A stretch of 64,000 nt of DNA from CAVZCK01 sp963798805. GTDB taxonomy: Bacteria > Pseudomonadota > Alphaproteobacteria > Rhizobiales > Rhodomicrobiaceae. Location: NCBI GenBank assembly GCA_963798805.1, contig CAWCVC010000011.1, positions 62,001-126,000 of the forward strand. The letters are read 5' to 3'. The position numbers were made by a program, and so were the translations under genes. The notes below the pieces were generated by a model that saw only the letters and a program-made list of their open reading frames with translations, searched no databases and was not told where the DNA came from. This document shows positions 18,573 to 30,514 of this stretch, one piece after another. Position 1 is the first letter of the stretch. The number at the start of each line of letters is the position of its first letter.

Positions 18573-19339
18573 TCAGGAAGGCGGCGTTCCTCGCTGCATT
18601 TGCGCTGGCGGCGGTTGTCATGGCGACGCTTCCGGCGCGCGCGCAAAATGAGTCTGTGCAACTCGACACCTCCACGCGCGAGATCTCGATCAAGCCGGAC
18701 TTCAACGGCGCCGAGATCGTCATCTTCGGCGCAGTCGACAACAGCAAGGAGGCGACGAGCGGCTCGGGCTATTACGACATCATCATCGTCATCCGTGGGC
18801 CGGCCGAAACGGTGGTTACGCGCCGCAAGGAGCAGGTCGCCGGCATCTGGCTCAACGGCAGCTCCCGGACATTTCACAAGGTCCCCAGCTTCTTCGGCGT
18901 ACTCTCGACGAGACCGATCACCGAAATCGCCAATAAGGAAACACTCGAGCGCTTCGATATCGAATTCGACCCGACGCCACTTCAGGAAACCCGATCGCCT
19001 CCCGACGATTTCGAGCGCGCCCTGATCCGCGTGAAAGGGCACGAAGGCATGTATGTCAAAGACCCCTCCGCGGTTGTCTTCCTCAGCCGCAGCCTGTTCC
19101 GCGCCACACTAAGGCTCCCGGCCCAGGTGCTCGAGGGCACCTATACGGCGCAGATCTACCTGTTCCATGACGGCAACCTGCTAAGCTGGGACAAGACCTT
19201 GCTGGAAGTGAAGAAAACCGGGATCGAGCGCTATCTTTTCACGCTCGCCTATGACCGGCCATGGACGTATGGCCTCATAGCCGTCCTCATCGCCATAGCC
19301 TGCGGCTTTCTCGGATGGAGCCTTTTCGGGCGAAGCTGA
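18569..19339 (+). CDS. TIGR02186 family membrane-anchored protein
   Basis: 256 residues starting at GTG 18569 inside the TauE/SafE stop. A signal peptide (hydrophobic residues 4-20, ending PARAQ) leads into a beta-rich extracytoplasmic domain with VQLDTSTREISIKPDFNGAE and YDIIIVIRGP. One C-terminal helix (about 232-252) anchors it in the inner membrane. The family is conserved beside TauE/SafE permeases and is probably an accessory or sensing partner, but its function has not been shown. Confidence 0.85.
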   Translation: MIRKAAFLAAFALAAVVMATLPARAQNESVQLDTSTREISIKPDFNGAEIVIFGAVDNSKEATSGSGYYDIIIVIRGPAETVVTRRKEQVAGIWLNGSSRTFHKVPSFFGVLSTRPITEIANKETLERFDIEFDPTPLQETRSPPDDFERALIRVKGHEGMYVKDPSAVVFLSRSLFRATLRLPAQVLEGTYTAQIYLFHDGNLLSWDKTLLEVKKTGIERYLFTLAYDRPWTYGLIAVLIAIACGFLGWSLFGRS

Positions 19340-19417
19340 CCCGGCGAAGTGGCCGCATGTTTCGGCCACCGGCATCAAGGCAATTTTTTTAGAAAACGAT
19401 CCCTGGGCGCAACTGGC

Positions 19418-20155
19418 TCAGGCGGCCATTTCTTCGAGAAGCTGGCCCGAGGCGACCTGCGTTACGCGCCCGGCATTGATCGACCAGACGAACAGCCCCT
19501 CATGGCCGAGCAGCGAATCGAAAGCCGAGCCCAGCACATTGGCGCCCGCCGAATATTTGCCCATGGACGGCAGGATCAGCCGCATGCCGTTCGAGACGTA
19601 GCAACGCCCACGCATGACGTGGCCATATTCGGAGATCTGCGCGACGGGATGCATCCGACCGGCGATCTCGTGGCTGACCGGCGCGCGCACCGGCTCATAG
19701 CGGAATTTGATGCCGCCGAGCGTCAGATGAGGTAGCACAGTACCGCCGAAGCCTTCCGGAACCGGGGCCTGATCCGGCCCGCAGACCCAGAACCAGTCGC
19801 GGTCCTCGATCAGATCGTAAAGCCAGTCGGCATCATGGGCGGAAAGCCGTGCTTCGCCGTCGGAGCAGAAGCTGTCGCCCAGCGCGATGACGCGGAGCGG
19901 ATCGTAGCGGTCGAGGGCATCCTCGAGCTTCTCGAAAGCCGAAGCGGTATCGTATGGCGGCAGCACCACCCCCTCGTCGGCAAGGTAGGAGCCTTTTTCG
20001 AGATGCAGATCGGAAACGATCATGGTCCGCTCTGCAGGCCAATAGAGCGCGCCAGTGCGGTCGGCAACAAAGGATTTGCCGCAGAGAAGGATCCGGCATG
20101 AGCCATTATCGAAAGCGGTCTCTTCAACGGATCGCAGATAGACTGCGCTATGCAT
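19418..20155 (-). CDS. PdeM-like metallophosphoesterase with depleted metal-binding site
   Basis: 245 residues from ATG 20155 (an upstream frame adds 26 residues). The fold signatures of the ligase-associated phosphoesterase PdeM are clear: GALYWPAERTMIVSDLHLEK, LPPYDT, VIALGDSF and a VLPSMG-like C-terminal segment. Of the metal ligands, DLH and GD are kept, but GNHD is replaced by GPDQ, the usual RHEP is RYEP and the usual GHxHP is GRMHP. Loss of Asn and two or three His should abolish normal two-metal chemistry. PdeM partners (Lhr helicase, LigD-like ligase) are not next to it here. A non-catalytic or decaying paralogue is likely. Confidence 0.75.
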   Translation of the reverse strand: MHSAVYLRSVEETAFDNGSCRILLCGKSFVADRTGALYWPAERTMIVSDLHLEKGSYLADEGVVLPPYDTASAFEKLEDALDRYDPLRVIALGDSFCSDGEARLSAHDADWLYDLIEDRDWFWVCGPDQAPVPEGFGGTVLPHLTLGGIKFRYEPVRAPVSHEIAGRMHPVAQISEYGHVMRGRCYVSNGMRLILPSMGKYSAGANVLGSAFDSLLGHEGLFVWSINAGRVTQVASGQLLEEMAA

Positions 20156-20560
20156 GGGATTTCGATGCCCCTTAAAACGGCTGCAAGAATTCCTGGCGGA
20201 TTGGCCGGCTAAACAAAGGGACGCAAACAGCATTTTTACACTATGCGTAAAGTTATGACTGATTCGGGCAGAAGTGTGTTACGAAAAAGACCCGGGGGAA
20301 GCAAAATTTGTGTGAAGAAGGAAAAAATCCGCCTTCTTTATGCCAAAATTCTTCGGGCGCCTTTACTTTCTTCCAAGGCTGCGGCCTGTTCATAACGGTT
20401 TGAGGGCTTGTGCAAATCACGCTTGCCGCGAATGTTCGCTCGACCGTCGCCGCAATGCTCAGCCTAGCACCCAATTCGTCAAGCCGCGATTGACCAAGGC
20501 GCGATTTCAGCGGAAAAAGACGCGAAGACCCTTTGCAACAGCCTCTTGCTGGAAGAGCTC
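20156..20560. other. Intergenic region upstream of the PdeM-like gene and the DUF6460 gene
   Basis: About 400 bases, AT-rich in 20230-20350 (several A/T runs such as AAGGAAAAAATCC), becoming GC-rich later. It should hold divergent promoters. I see no convincing gene, repeat or RNA structure. Confidence 0.4.
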
Positions 20561-20857
20561 ATGGAACGTTTTTTTGGCGGCAATCCTTTGGCCGTAACCT
20601 TGCGGTTGATCATCATCTCGATCGTCGCCGGCATCGCCCTGAAAGCCGCCGGTTTCGATCCGCGCGAGCTTCTGCAGAGCATCCCGCGGCTGATCCAGGC
20701 GGTCTACGACCTCGGCTTCGGCTGGGTCCGCACGGTCGTCGAATATTTCCTGCTCGGCGCGGTCATCGTCATTCCGGTCTGGCTGGTTCTGCGCTTCGTC
20801 AAATTCGTCGCCGGCGATACGGGAACGGATAAGGGCGGCGCTAAGCCGCGGTCCTGA
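20561..20857 (+). CDS. Small membrane protein, DUF6460-like
   Basis: 98 residues with two hydrophobic helices (about 12-32 and 60-80) and the conserved FGWVRTVVEYFLLGAVIVIP stretch between them. I start at ATG 20561 behind GGAAGAG; a TTG at 20546 would add five residues. The gene ends four bases before the MATE exporter start, so the two probably form an operon. Function unknown. Confidence 0.7.
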   Translation: MERFFGGNPLAVTLRLIIISIVAGIALKAAGFDPRELLQSIPRLIQAVYDLGFGWVRTVVEYFLLGAVIVIPVWLVLRFVKFVAGDTGTDKGGAKPRS

Positions 20858-21258
20858 ACGCATGAGCGAAAGCGAGGTTCTGGGCGTTGCGCCGGCCGGC
20901 GGAATGGCGGCCACCGGCGGGAGCGGGCTGACATATCGGGGCGTCCTCGCGCTCGCCCTGCCGATCATCCTCTCCAACATCACGACGCCGCTGCTCGGCG
21001 TCACCCACACCGCGGTGGTCGGGCGGCTCGGCGACCCCAGCCTCATCGGCGCGGTCGCGCTCGGTGCCGTGATCTTCTCGCTCTTGTTCTGGGCCTTCGG
21101 CTTTCTGCGCATGGGCACGACCTGTCTTTGCGCCCAGGCTGACGGCGCGCGCGATCACGCCGGAGTGAGCGCGATCCTCGTGCGGGCGCTGCTGATCGCT
21201 AGTGCACTGACGCAAACAGAGGATTCACACGCGGCCTAGTTCGTGCGATTCTGCTGAT

Positions 21259-22352
21259 ATGGCACAAACCGTCAGCATCATCATCGCCTCTGAGGACCGC
21301 GCGCGTTTGGCGGCGGTTATTGAGGATCGCAACAGCGCGCAGAAGCACGTTCAGCGGGCACGGATCGTTCTTCTTTCGGCAGACAGGCTGCCCGTTCTGG
21401 AGGTGGCGAGGCAGATCGGTGGCAGTCGCCCGGCGGTGTGGCGCTGGCAGTTGCGATATGCCGAGCAAGGGGTGGATGGCCTCTTGCGGGACAAGACGCG
21501 CAAGCCGGGTAAAGCCCCTGTTCAGTTGGAGACCGTGGCCAGGGTGCTGGCGCTGCCATGCTCCGAGCCACCCCATAACGCGACGCATTGGACCGGCCGG
21601 GCGGTCGCCAAGGCTGTCGGCGTCAGCTTGCGGACGGTGCAACGCATCTGGGATGGGCATCGCCTTCAACCTCACCGCTTACGCACCTTCAAGATGTCCA
21701 ACGATCCCGCCTTTGCCGCGAAAGTGGAGGATGTCGTCGGCCTGTACATGGAGCCGCCCTGTCATGCCGTGGTGCTGTCCATCGATGAGAAAAGCCAGAT
21801 TCAGGCGCTCGATCGCACGCAACCCGGCCTTCCGCTGAAGCCCGGCAAATGCGCAACCATGACCCACGATTATAAGCGGAATGGCACCACCACCCTGTTC
21901 GCCGCGCTCAATATTCTCGATGGCACCGTGTTGGGGCGTTGCATGCAAAAGCACCGGCATCAGGAGTTTATCAAGTTCCTCAATGCGGTGGAGCGCGCCG
22001 TTCCGGCGGGAAAGGTCATCCATGCCATCCTCGACAATTACGCCACCCACAAGCATCCCAAGGTCAAGCAATGGCTGGCCGACAATCCGCGCTGGGTCTT
22101 CCACTTCACGCCCACATCCGCATTCCCCGCCTTCGCGGGGACAGGCTCTGGCTCAACGCCGTCGAGGGCTTCTTCTCAGTCATCACCCGAAGGCGCATCC
22201 GTCGCGGCGTCTTCAAATCCGTCGCCGAATTGGAAGATGCCATCCGCCGCTACATCCGCGATCACAACGGTCACCCCAAGCCCTTTGTCTGGACGAAATC
22301 CGCCAAAGAAATTTTCGGCAAACTCAAGCGCCTGCCTGCACCATCTGATTAA
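21259..22352 (+). pseudogene. IS630 transposase, frameshifted by a short palindromic insertion
   Basis: The N-terminal helix-turn-helix region (LEVARQIGGSRPAVWRWQLR and AVAKAVGVSLRTVQRIW) is followed by the DDE domain with LSIDEKSQI and ILDNYATHKHP for the two aspartates. The expected HFTPTSAS-WLNAVEGFFS, which supplies the catalytic Glu, is broken. After PTSA a 23-base net insertion shifts the frame, and WLNAVEGFFSVITRRR continues in another frame to a stop at 22352. The unshifted frame ends at 22365. The element probably cannot move by itself. Confidence 0.9.
22123..22146. repeat. Short hairpin insertion inside the IS630 transposase gene
   Basis: Between the codons for PTSA and WLNAVEG there are 26 bases where homologous transposases have one serine codon. 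The extra segment contains CCCCGC-CTTC-GCGGGG, a perfect 6-bp stem with a 4-base loop, and resembles half of the REP-like element at 13276-13340. Net gain is 23 bases, which destroys the frame. Exact ends are ambiguous by a few bases. Confidence 0.7.
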
Positions 22353-23394
22353 GTCAGTGCACTAGCGGGGCGAGCCTCATCCTGCTCTTGCTGCAATGGC
22401 CGCTCGGGGAGATCTCCTTCTACCTCCTCGATGCGCCAGCCGACGTCGAGACGCAGGCACGGCTCTATTTCGCCATCCGCATCTGGAGCGCCCCTTTCGC
22501 GCTCGCCAACTACGCCCTTCTCGGCTGGTTCATCGGCCTTGGCAAGATGCGCATCGCGCTCATGCTCCAGCTCGTTCTGAACGGCGCCAATGTGCTGCTC
22601 AGCATTGCGCTTGTCGCGGGGTTCGGATGGGGCGTTCCGGGCGTCGCCACCGCGACGGTCTTCTCCGAAGCGCTGGCGGCCGCGCTCGGCTTGGTGATCG
22701 CGAGAGCCCAGATGCGCGACCGCGGTGCGCCGATCGATTGGCGCCTGGCACTCGATGCGGCCGGGCTCATCAAGATGCTCGCCGTCAATTCCGACCTGAT
22801 GATCCGCACGCTCTGCCTGCTCGCCGCCTTCAGCTTCTTCACCGCGCAGGGCGCCAAGTCGGGCGAGATCATCCTCGCGGCGAACGCCATCCTCATCAAT
22901 TTGTTCGAGGTCGCAGCCTATCTGCTCGACGGCTTCGCCTTCACCACCGAGGTGCTGACCGGCCGGGCCATCGGCGCCGCCGCGAAAGAGCGCTTCCGCC
23001 GCGCCGTCCGGCTCTCGACGGTATGGGCGGCGGGTGGCGCACTGGCTGTCGGTTTCGTTTTCCTGACTGGCGGGGGCGCCATCATCGACGCGATGACTAC
23101 CAGCGCCGAGGTCCGGCAGGCGGCGCGCGCCTATCTGCCTTGGGCAATCATCGCGCCGATTGTGGGAGTCGCCTGTTTCCAGCTCGACGGCATCTTCATC
23201 GGCGCGACGCGCACCCGCGACATGCGCAACATGATGATCGTCAGCCTCGCCCTGTTCCTGGCGGCCTGGGCCGTGCTGATGCCGGCTTTCGGCAATCACG
23301 GGCTGTGGGCGTCGATGCTCGTGTTTCTCGTTGCGCGCGGGGCTACGCTCGCCGCCTATTTCCCTGCGCTGGAGCGGGCGTCTTTCGGCGCTAG

Positions 23395-24890
23395 CAGCCT
23401 GTCGGGCTTAACGGCGGCGTCTGTTGCGAGGTAGGGTATCGCGATTGATTCTCCATTGCCTTGGGAGCCGGCGCTGATGAGCAACTTCCGCCTGATTGAT
23501 CGCCAGACCGGTTTTCTGTTGCCGCCCTCGGTGGACGACTGGCTTCCGGAGAAGCACCTGGCTCGTTTTATTGTCGAGTTGATCGACAGCCTGGACGTCT
23601 CGGCCATGAGCGGCGTTTATCGTGGCTCGGGTTCGGCGAGTTACCACCCGCGGCTTTTGCTGGGTATTCTGGTTTACGGCTACGCCACGGGTGTGTTTTC
23701 CAGCCGCAAGCTGGAGCGGGCGACCTATGACTCGGTGGCGTTCCGCTTCATCGCTGCCAACGATCACCCTGATCATGACACCATCGCCACCTTTCGCCGG
23801 CGTTTTCTGAAGCAGATCGAGGGGCTGTTCGTGCAGATTCTGCTGCTGGCGCGCGAGATGGGCCTACTGAGGATGGGGACGGTGGCGCTTGACGGCACGA
23901 AAATCCATGCCAACGCCAGCAAGCACAGCGCGCTTTCCTACGAGCATGCTGGCAGGATCGAGGCGCAATTGAAGGCCGAAGTGGCCGAGTTGCTGGCCAA
24001 GGCCGAGGCGGCGGATCAGTCGGCCATTCCCGACGGCTTGTCGATCCCCGATGAACTTGCCCGGTGCGAGGAGCGGCTGCAAAAGCTCAGCGGGGCCCGT
24101 GCCAAGATCGAGGCGCGCGCCAAGGAGCGTTTCGAGCGGGAGCAGGCCGAACATCAGGCCAAGCTTGCAGCGCGCGAGGCCAAAGTGAAGGCCACGGGCA
24201 AAAAGCCCGGCGGCAAGCCGCTCAAGCCGCCGGCGGAAGGGCCGCGACCAACCGATCAGATCAATCTGACGGATGAAGAGTCCCGCATCATGCCGATTTC
24301 CGGCGGCGGTTTCGAGCAATGCTACAATGCTCAGGCCGTGGTCGCCGAAGGCAGTCTGCTGGTCGTCGCCACCGACGTGGTTCAGGCGCCCAATGACAAG
24401 CAGCAGCTTGAGCCGATGCTGGCGAAAATCAACGCCTTGCCCGAAAATCTGGGCAAGGCCGACATCATGCTCGGCGACAACGGCTATTTCAGCGCGGCCA
24501 ATGTGAAGGCCTGTGGCGGCGGGGCTGGAGCCGCTGCTCGCTTTGGCCCGGGATGCCCATCATCGATCCCTCGGTGAGCGCTTCGCCGATGCACCACCCG
24601 CGCCAGAAAATCCAACGCCCGTCGAGGCCATGGCCTACCGTCTGCGGACGCCCGAAGGCAAAAAGCTCTACGCCCTGCGCAAACACACACCCGAGCCGGT
24701 GTTCGGCATCATCAAATCGGTGCTCGGATTCCGCCAATTCCTGCTGCGCGGGCTCGACAATGTCAAAGGCGAGTGGACGCTTGTCACCATGGCATGGAAC
24801 GTGAAACGGATGTTTGCCCTGAAAGCTGCTTGATGCGCAGCGGCATTGCCGTCGGACTGATGAAAAGACAAACGTCAGTCCGACAGACTG
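23395..24890 (+). mobile_element. IS1182-like insertion sequence (1496 bp) with CTAG target duplication
   Basis: Flanking CTAG copies are at 23391-23394 and 24891-24894. Terminal inverted repeats are CAGCCTGTCGGGCTTA (left) and CAGTCTGTCGGACTGA (right, reverse complement), 13 of 16 matching. The right end also has a subterminal hairpin, GTCGGACTGA (24851-24860) with its exact complement (24875-24884). It carries one transposase reading in the forward direction. The right CTAG supplies the TAG stop of the minus-strand pyrD gene. Confidence 0.88.
23477..24833 (+). pseudogene. IS1182 family transposase, frameshifted
   Basis: The N-terminal DUF772-type domain (FRLIDRQTGFLLPPSVDDWL, YHPRLLLGILVYGY) is followed by MGTVALDGTKIHANASKHSA with the first acidic residue, a long charged coiled region (about 165-260), then IMPISGGGFEQCYNAQAVV and ADIMLGDNGYF. 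At about 24512-24516 the frame is lost. The C-terminal part (LEPLLALARDAHHRSLGERF, VFGIIKSVLGFRQFLLRGL) is intact one frame over and ends at 24833. ATG 23477 is preferred. The shift is at GCCTGTGGCGG, where two bases missing or one added would explain it. Confidence 0.88.
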
Positions 24891-25973
24891 CTAGAGAGCG
24901 AGAGACGCCCAGCGCTCGGCGTCCGCACCCCTGAGCGCATCGAGGCTCGAGACTCCAGCCTTCACCATCGCTCCAACCAGCGCTCTCTTGATGTCAGAGA
25001 TGAGCCCGGCGCCTTCATAGATCAGGCCGGTATAGAGCTGAATGAGGGACGCCCCGGCGCGGATCTTTGCGAGCGCCGTTTCACCAGAATCGATGCCGCC
25101 GACACCGATGAGCGGCAGCCTGCCGTCGGTGAGCCCGTGGACCCTGGCGAGCATCCGCGTCGCGCGGGCAAAGAGCGGCCGGCCCGAGAGCCCGCCGGCC
25201 TCGGTGCGATAGGCGGATTGCTGAACATCGTCGCGGGCAATGGTGGTGTTGGCGAGAATGATGCCGTCGACCCGATGCGCCGTCAGGCAGGCGACGACCG
25301 GCGGCAGGTCATTGTCGTGAATGTCCGGCGCCAGCTTGACCAGGATCGGCCGCCGCGTACCACCCGCCGCGATGAGCGTCTCCCGCTCCGCCATCAGCCG
25401 TGACAGCAGCGCGTCGAGCCGGTCTGGCGCCTGCAGGTCGCGCAGTCCGGGCGTGTTGGGCGAGGAAATATTGACGGTGAAATAGTCGGCGACATCGTTG
25501 AAGGCACGGAGCCCGGCAAGATAATCCTCGGCCGGATCTGCACTGTCCATGTTCGCCCCGATATTGACCCCGATGATCCCCGCTGGCCGCTCGGTGAGTC
25601 GCGCATGCACCGCCCCATGCCCGCCGCTGTTGAAGCCGAGCCGGTTGATCGCGCCGCGCTCGCGGATCAGGCGGAAAACACGTGGGCGCTGGTTGCCGGC
25701 CTGCGGTCGCGGCGTCACCGTGCCGATCTCGACGAAGCCGAAACCCATCGCGAGCAGAGCGCCCGGCACGCGGGCGTCCTTGTCGAAGCCCGCCGCCATG
25801 CCGAGCGGATTTGGGAAGTCGAGGCCGAAAACCGTCTGGCGCAGCCGCGGGTCGTCGGCCATAGCGCGCGGATGGACGCCGCGTTCGAGCGCGCGAAGCG
25901 TCAGCTCATGCGCCCGCTCCGGATCGAGGAACAACAGCCCCGACTGCGCAATGTTGAGGAGGCCGCCGATCAA
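24891..25973 (-). CDS. pyrD: Dihydroorotate dehydrogenase (quinone), class 2
   Basis: 360-residue FMN enzyme of pyrimidine synthesis that passes electrons to ubiquinone at the inner membrane. Landmarks are NPLGMAAGFDKDA, NRLGFNSGGHGA, the catalytic-serine segment VNISSPNTPGLRDLQ, VKLAPDI, GIILANTT and LIGVGGI. The N-terminal helical extension (residues 1-45) is typical of class 2. Its start overlaps the stop of the DUF952 gene by four bases. The TAG stop lies within the CTAG target duplication of the IS, so the coding sequence survived the insertion, but its downstream region was replaced. Confidence 0.95.
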   Translation of the reverse strand: MIGGLLNIAQSGLLFLDPERAHELTLRALERGVHPRAMADDPRLRQTVFGLDFPNPLGMAAGFDKDARVPGALLAMGFGFVEIGTVTPRPQAGNQRPRVFRLIRERGAINRLGFNSGGHGAVHARLTERPAGIIGVNIGANMDSADPAEDYLAGLRAFNDVADYFTVNISSPNTPGLRDLQAPDRLDALLSRLMAERETLIAAGGTRRPILVKLAPDIHDNDLPPVVACLTAHRVDGIILANTTIARDDVQQSAYRTEAGGLSGRPLFARATRMLARVHGLTDGRLPLIGVGGIDSGETALAKIRAGASLIQLYTGLIYEGAGLISDIKRALVGAMVKAGVSSLDALRGADAERWASLAL

Positions 25974-26317
25974 GCCTGGGCCTCGGGCGGCAGAATATGC
26001 AGGCCGTCCTCGTCGAGCGGCAGGCGCTGCACCCAGAGCGCGGCCGATGTTCGCAATCGCGCGTGAAGATGCGGGAAGAGATCACCATCGCGCGCTGGCT
26101 CCCATTTCAGCGCCTCACCGAGATCGTCGGTCTCGAAGGCGATGAGCAGGAGACCGTCGCGGTGCTCATAGTGCTTGGCGAGCGTGCCGGGAAGCTGCGC
26201 GGCGGTCGAGAAATGGATGAAGCCGTCCCTCTGGTCATGCGCGGAGCCGTTATAAACGCCCTCGGACCTCGCCGCCGCCCATTCGCCGCTGTCGCAGATT
26301 TTGAAAATCAGCGTCAT
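25970..26317 (-). CDS. DUF952 family protein
   Basis: 115-residue protein starting MTLIFKICDSGEW, with the family motifs DGFIHFSTAAQLPGTLAKHY and LKWEPARDGDLFPHLHA. Its stop overlaps the pyrD start (ATGA), and this pair is a common rhizobial arrangement. The structure of the family resembles ADP-ribosyl-binding folds, but no function is established. ATG 26317 is chosen because upstream sequence in this frame has no family similarity. Confidence 0.85.
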   Translation of the reverse strand: MTLIFKICDSGEWAAARSEGVYNGSAHDQRDGFIHFSTAAQLPGTLAKHYEHRDGLLLIAFETDDLGEALKWEPARDGDLFPHLHARLRTSAALWVQRLPLDEDGLHILPPEAQA

Positions 26318-26487
26318 GGTTGAGCCCTTTGTCCCCCAGGGTGCCGGCCGGAGGTCGCGAAAGCGACGATCGGGACTGACGACACAAGCAGTACCGCGAT
26401 TCTCGGCGGATCGAGCAGAGGCTATGCGGGACCGCCAGCACCAGACTTGCCCAACGGTGCGCGGCGTCAACCCCGTAATGCCACGGA

Positions 26488-30057
<3,570 letters not shown>

Positions 30058-30059
30058 GA

Positions 30060-30317
30060 TCACTCTTCAAGGCCGTGGTGACGTCGCAGTCGCATTATCA
30101 TCGACTTCACCCCCGGTGGCGGTTCCTCGCCCTTGACCCAGCGGTCGATCTGCGGATCGGGCAGCGCCAGCAGCTCTTCGAATTCCGACAGCTCGGCCTC
30201 CCCGAAGCTTCCCAGCTCCGCATCGGCAAAGCGCCCGAGAATCAGGTCCATTTCCTTGGTGCCGCGATGATGGGCGCGATAGATCGCGCGTTTGATCCGG
30301 CTGTCCGTGCCCGTCAT
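30060..30317 (-). CDS. sdhE: FAD assembly factor SdhE
   Basis: 85-residue protein of the SdhE/YgfY/SDHAF2 family, which promotes covalent flavin attachment to succinate dehydrogenase. The RGTKEMDLILGRF segment corresponds to the family RGxxExD motif that contacts the flavoprotein, and LALPDPQIDRWVKG is the second conserved block. ATG 30317 fits family length; GTG 30353 would add twelve residues. It lies directly upstream of mfd and is divergent from recG. Confidence 0.92.
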   Translation of the reverse strand: MTGTDSRIKRAIYRAHHRGTKEMDLILGRFADAELGSFGEAELSEFEELLALPDPQIDRWVKGEEPPPGVKSMIMRLRRHHGLEE

Positions 30318-30514
30318 AGCGTGATGGCGCTGAATTGGCTTGTGGATGTCCACTTTTCGGATGACGCCGCTCCTGGCGGGGCGCTCCTCGGCCGTGATAT
30401 AGCGCCCGCACGCGGCGGTGTCAGCTAGCGATATCGTCTAAGGGCATATATCTGTTCATTGTGCAGTCTAATCAACACGGTCAGAACGAAACGCCTGCGC
30501 CTGAGAAAACCGGC

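Larger units (their letters stand above)
21202..22362 (+). mobile_element. IS630 family insertion sequence (1161 bp) with TA target duplication
   Basis: The ends are imperfect inverted repeats: left GTGCACTGACGCAAACAG, right (reverse complement) GTGCACTGACTTAATCAG. TA dinucleotides flank it at 21200-21201 and 22363-22364, the TA duplication expected of the IS630/Tc1 group. It carries a single transposase gene in the forward direction and interrupts the MATE gene after about 113 codons. Confidence 0.95.
20862..24934 (+). pseudogene. MATE family efflux transporter gene, split by two insertion sequences
   Basis: Residues 1-113 (20862-21201, LTYRGVLALALPIILSNITT onward) belong to a DinF-type multidrug/toxin exporter; the reading frame then enters IS630. 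After the IS, 22365-23390 resumes in the right frame. Removing the IS and one TA gives RALLIASGASLILLLLQW without a gap. A second element cuts the last codons at 23391. Removing it predicts an original C terminus ARERETPSARRPHP ending with TGA at 24932-24934, overlapping the convergent pyrD 3' end by about 44 bases. Intact length would be about 470 residues, normal for the family. The gene is inactive as it stands. Confidence 0.93.

Noticed and set aside
24500..24530. Programmed frameshift in the IS1182 transposase
   Set aside because: No slippery heptamer is evident, and this family normally has one uninterrupted gene; a mutation is simpler.
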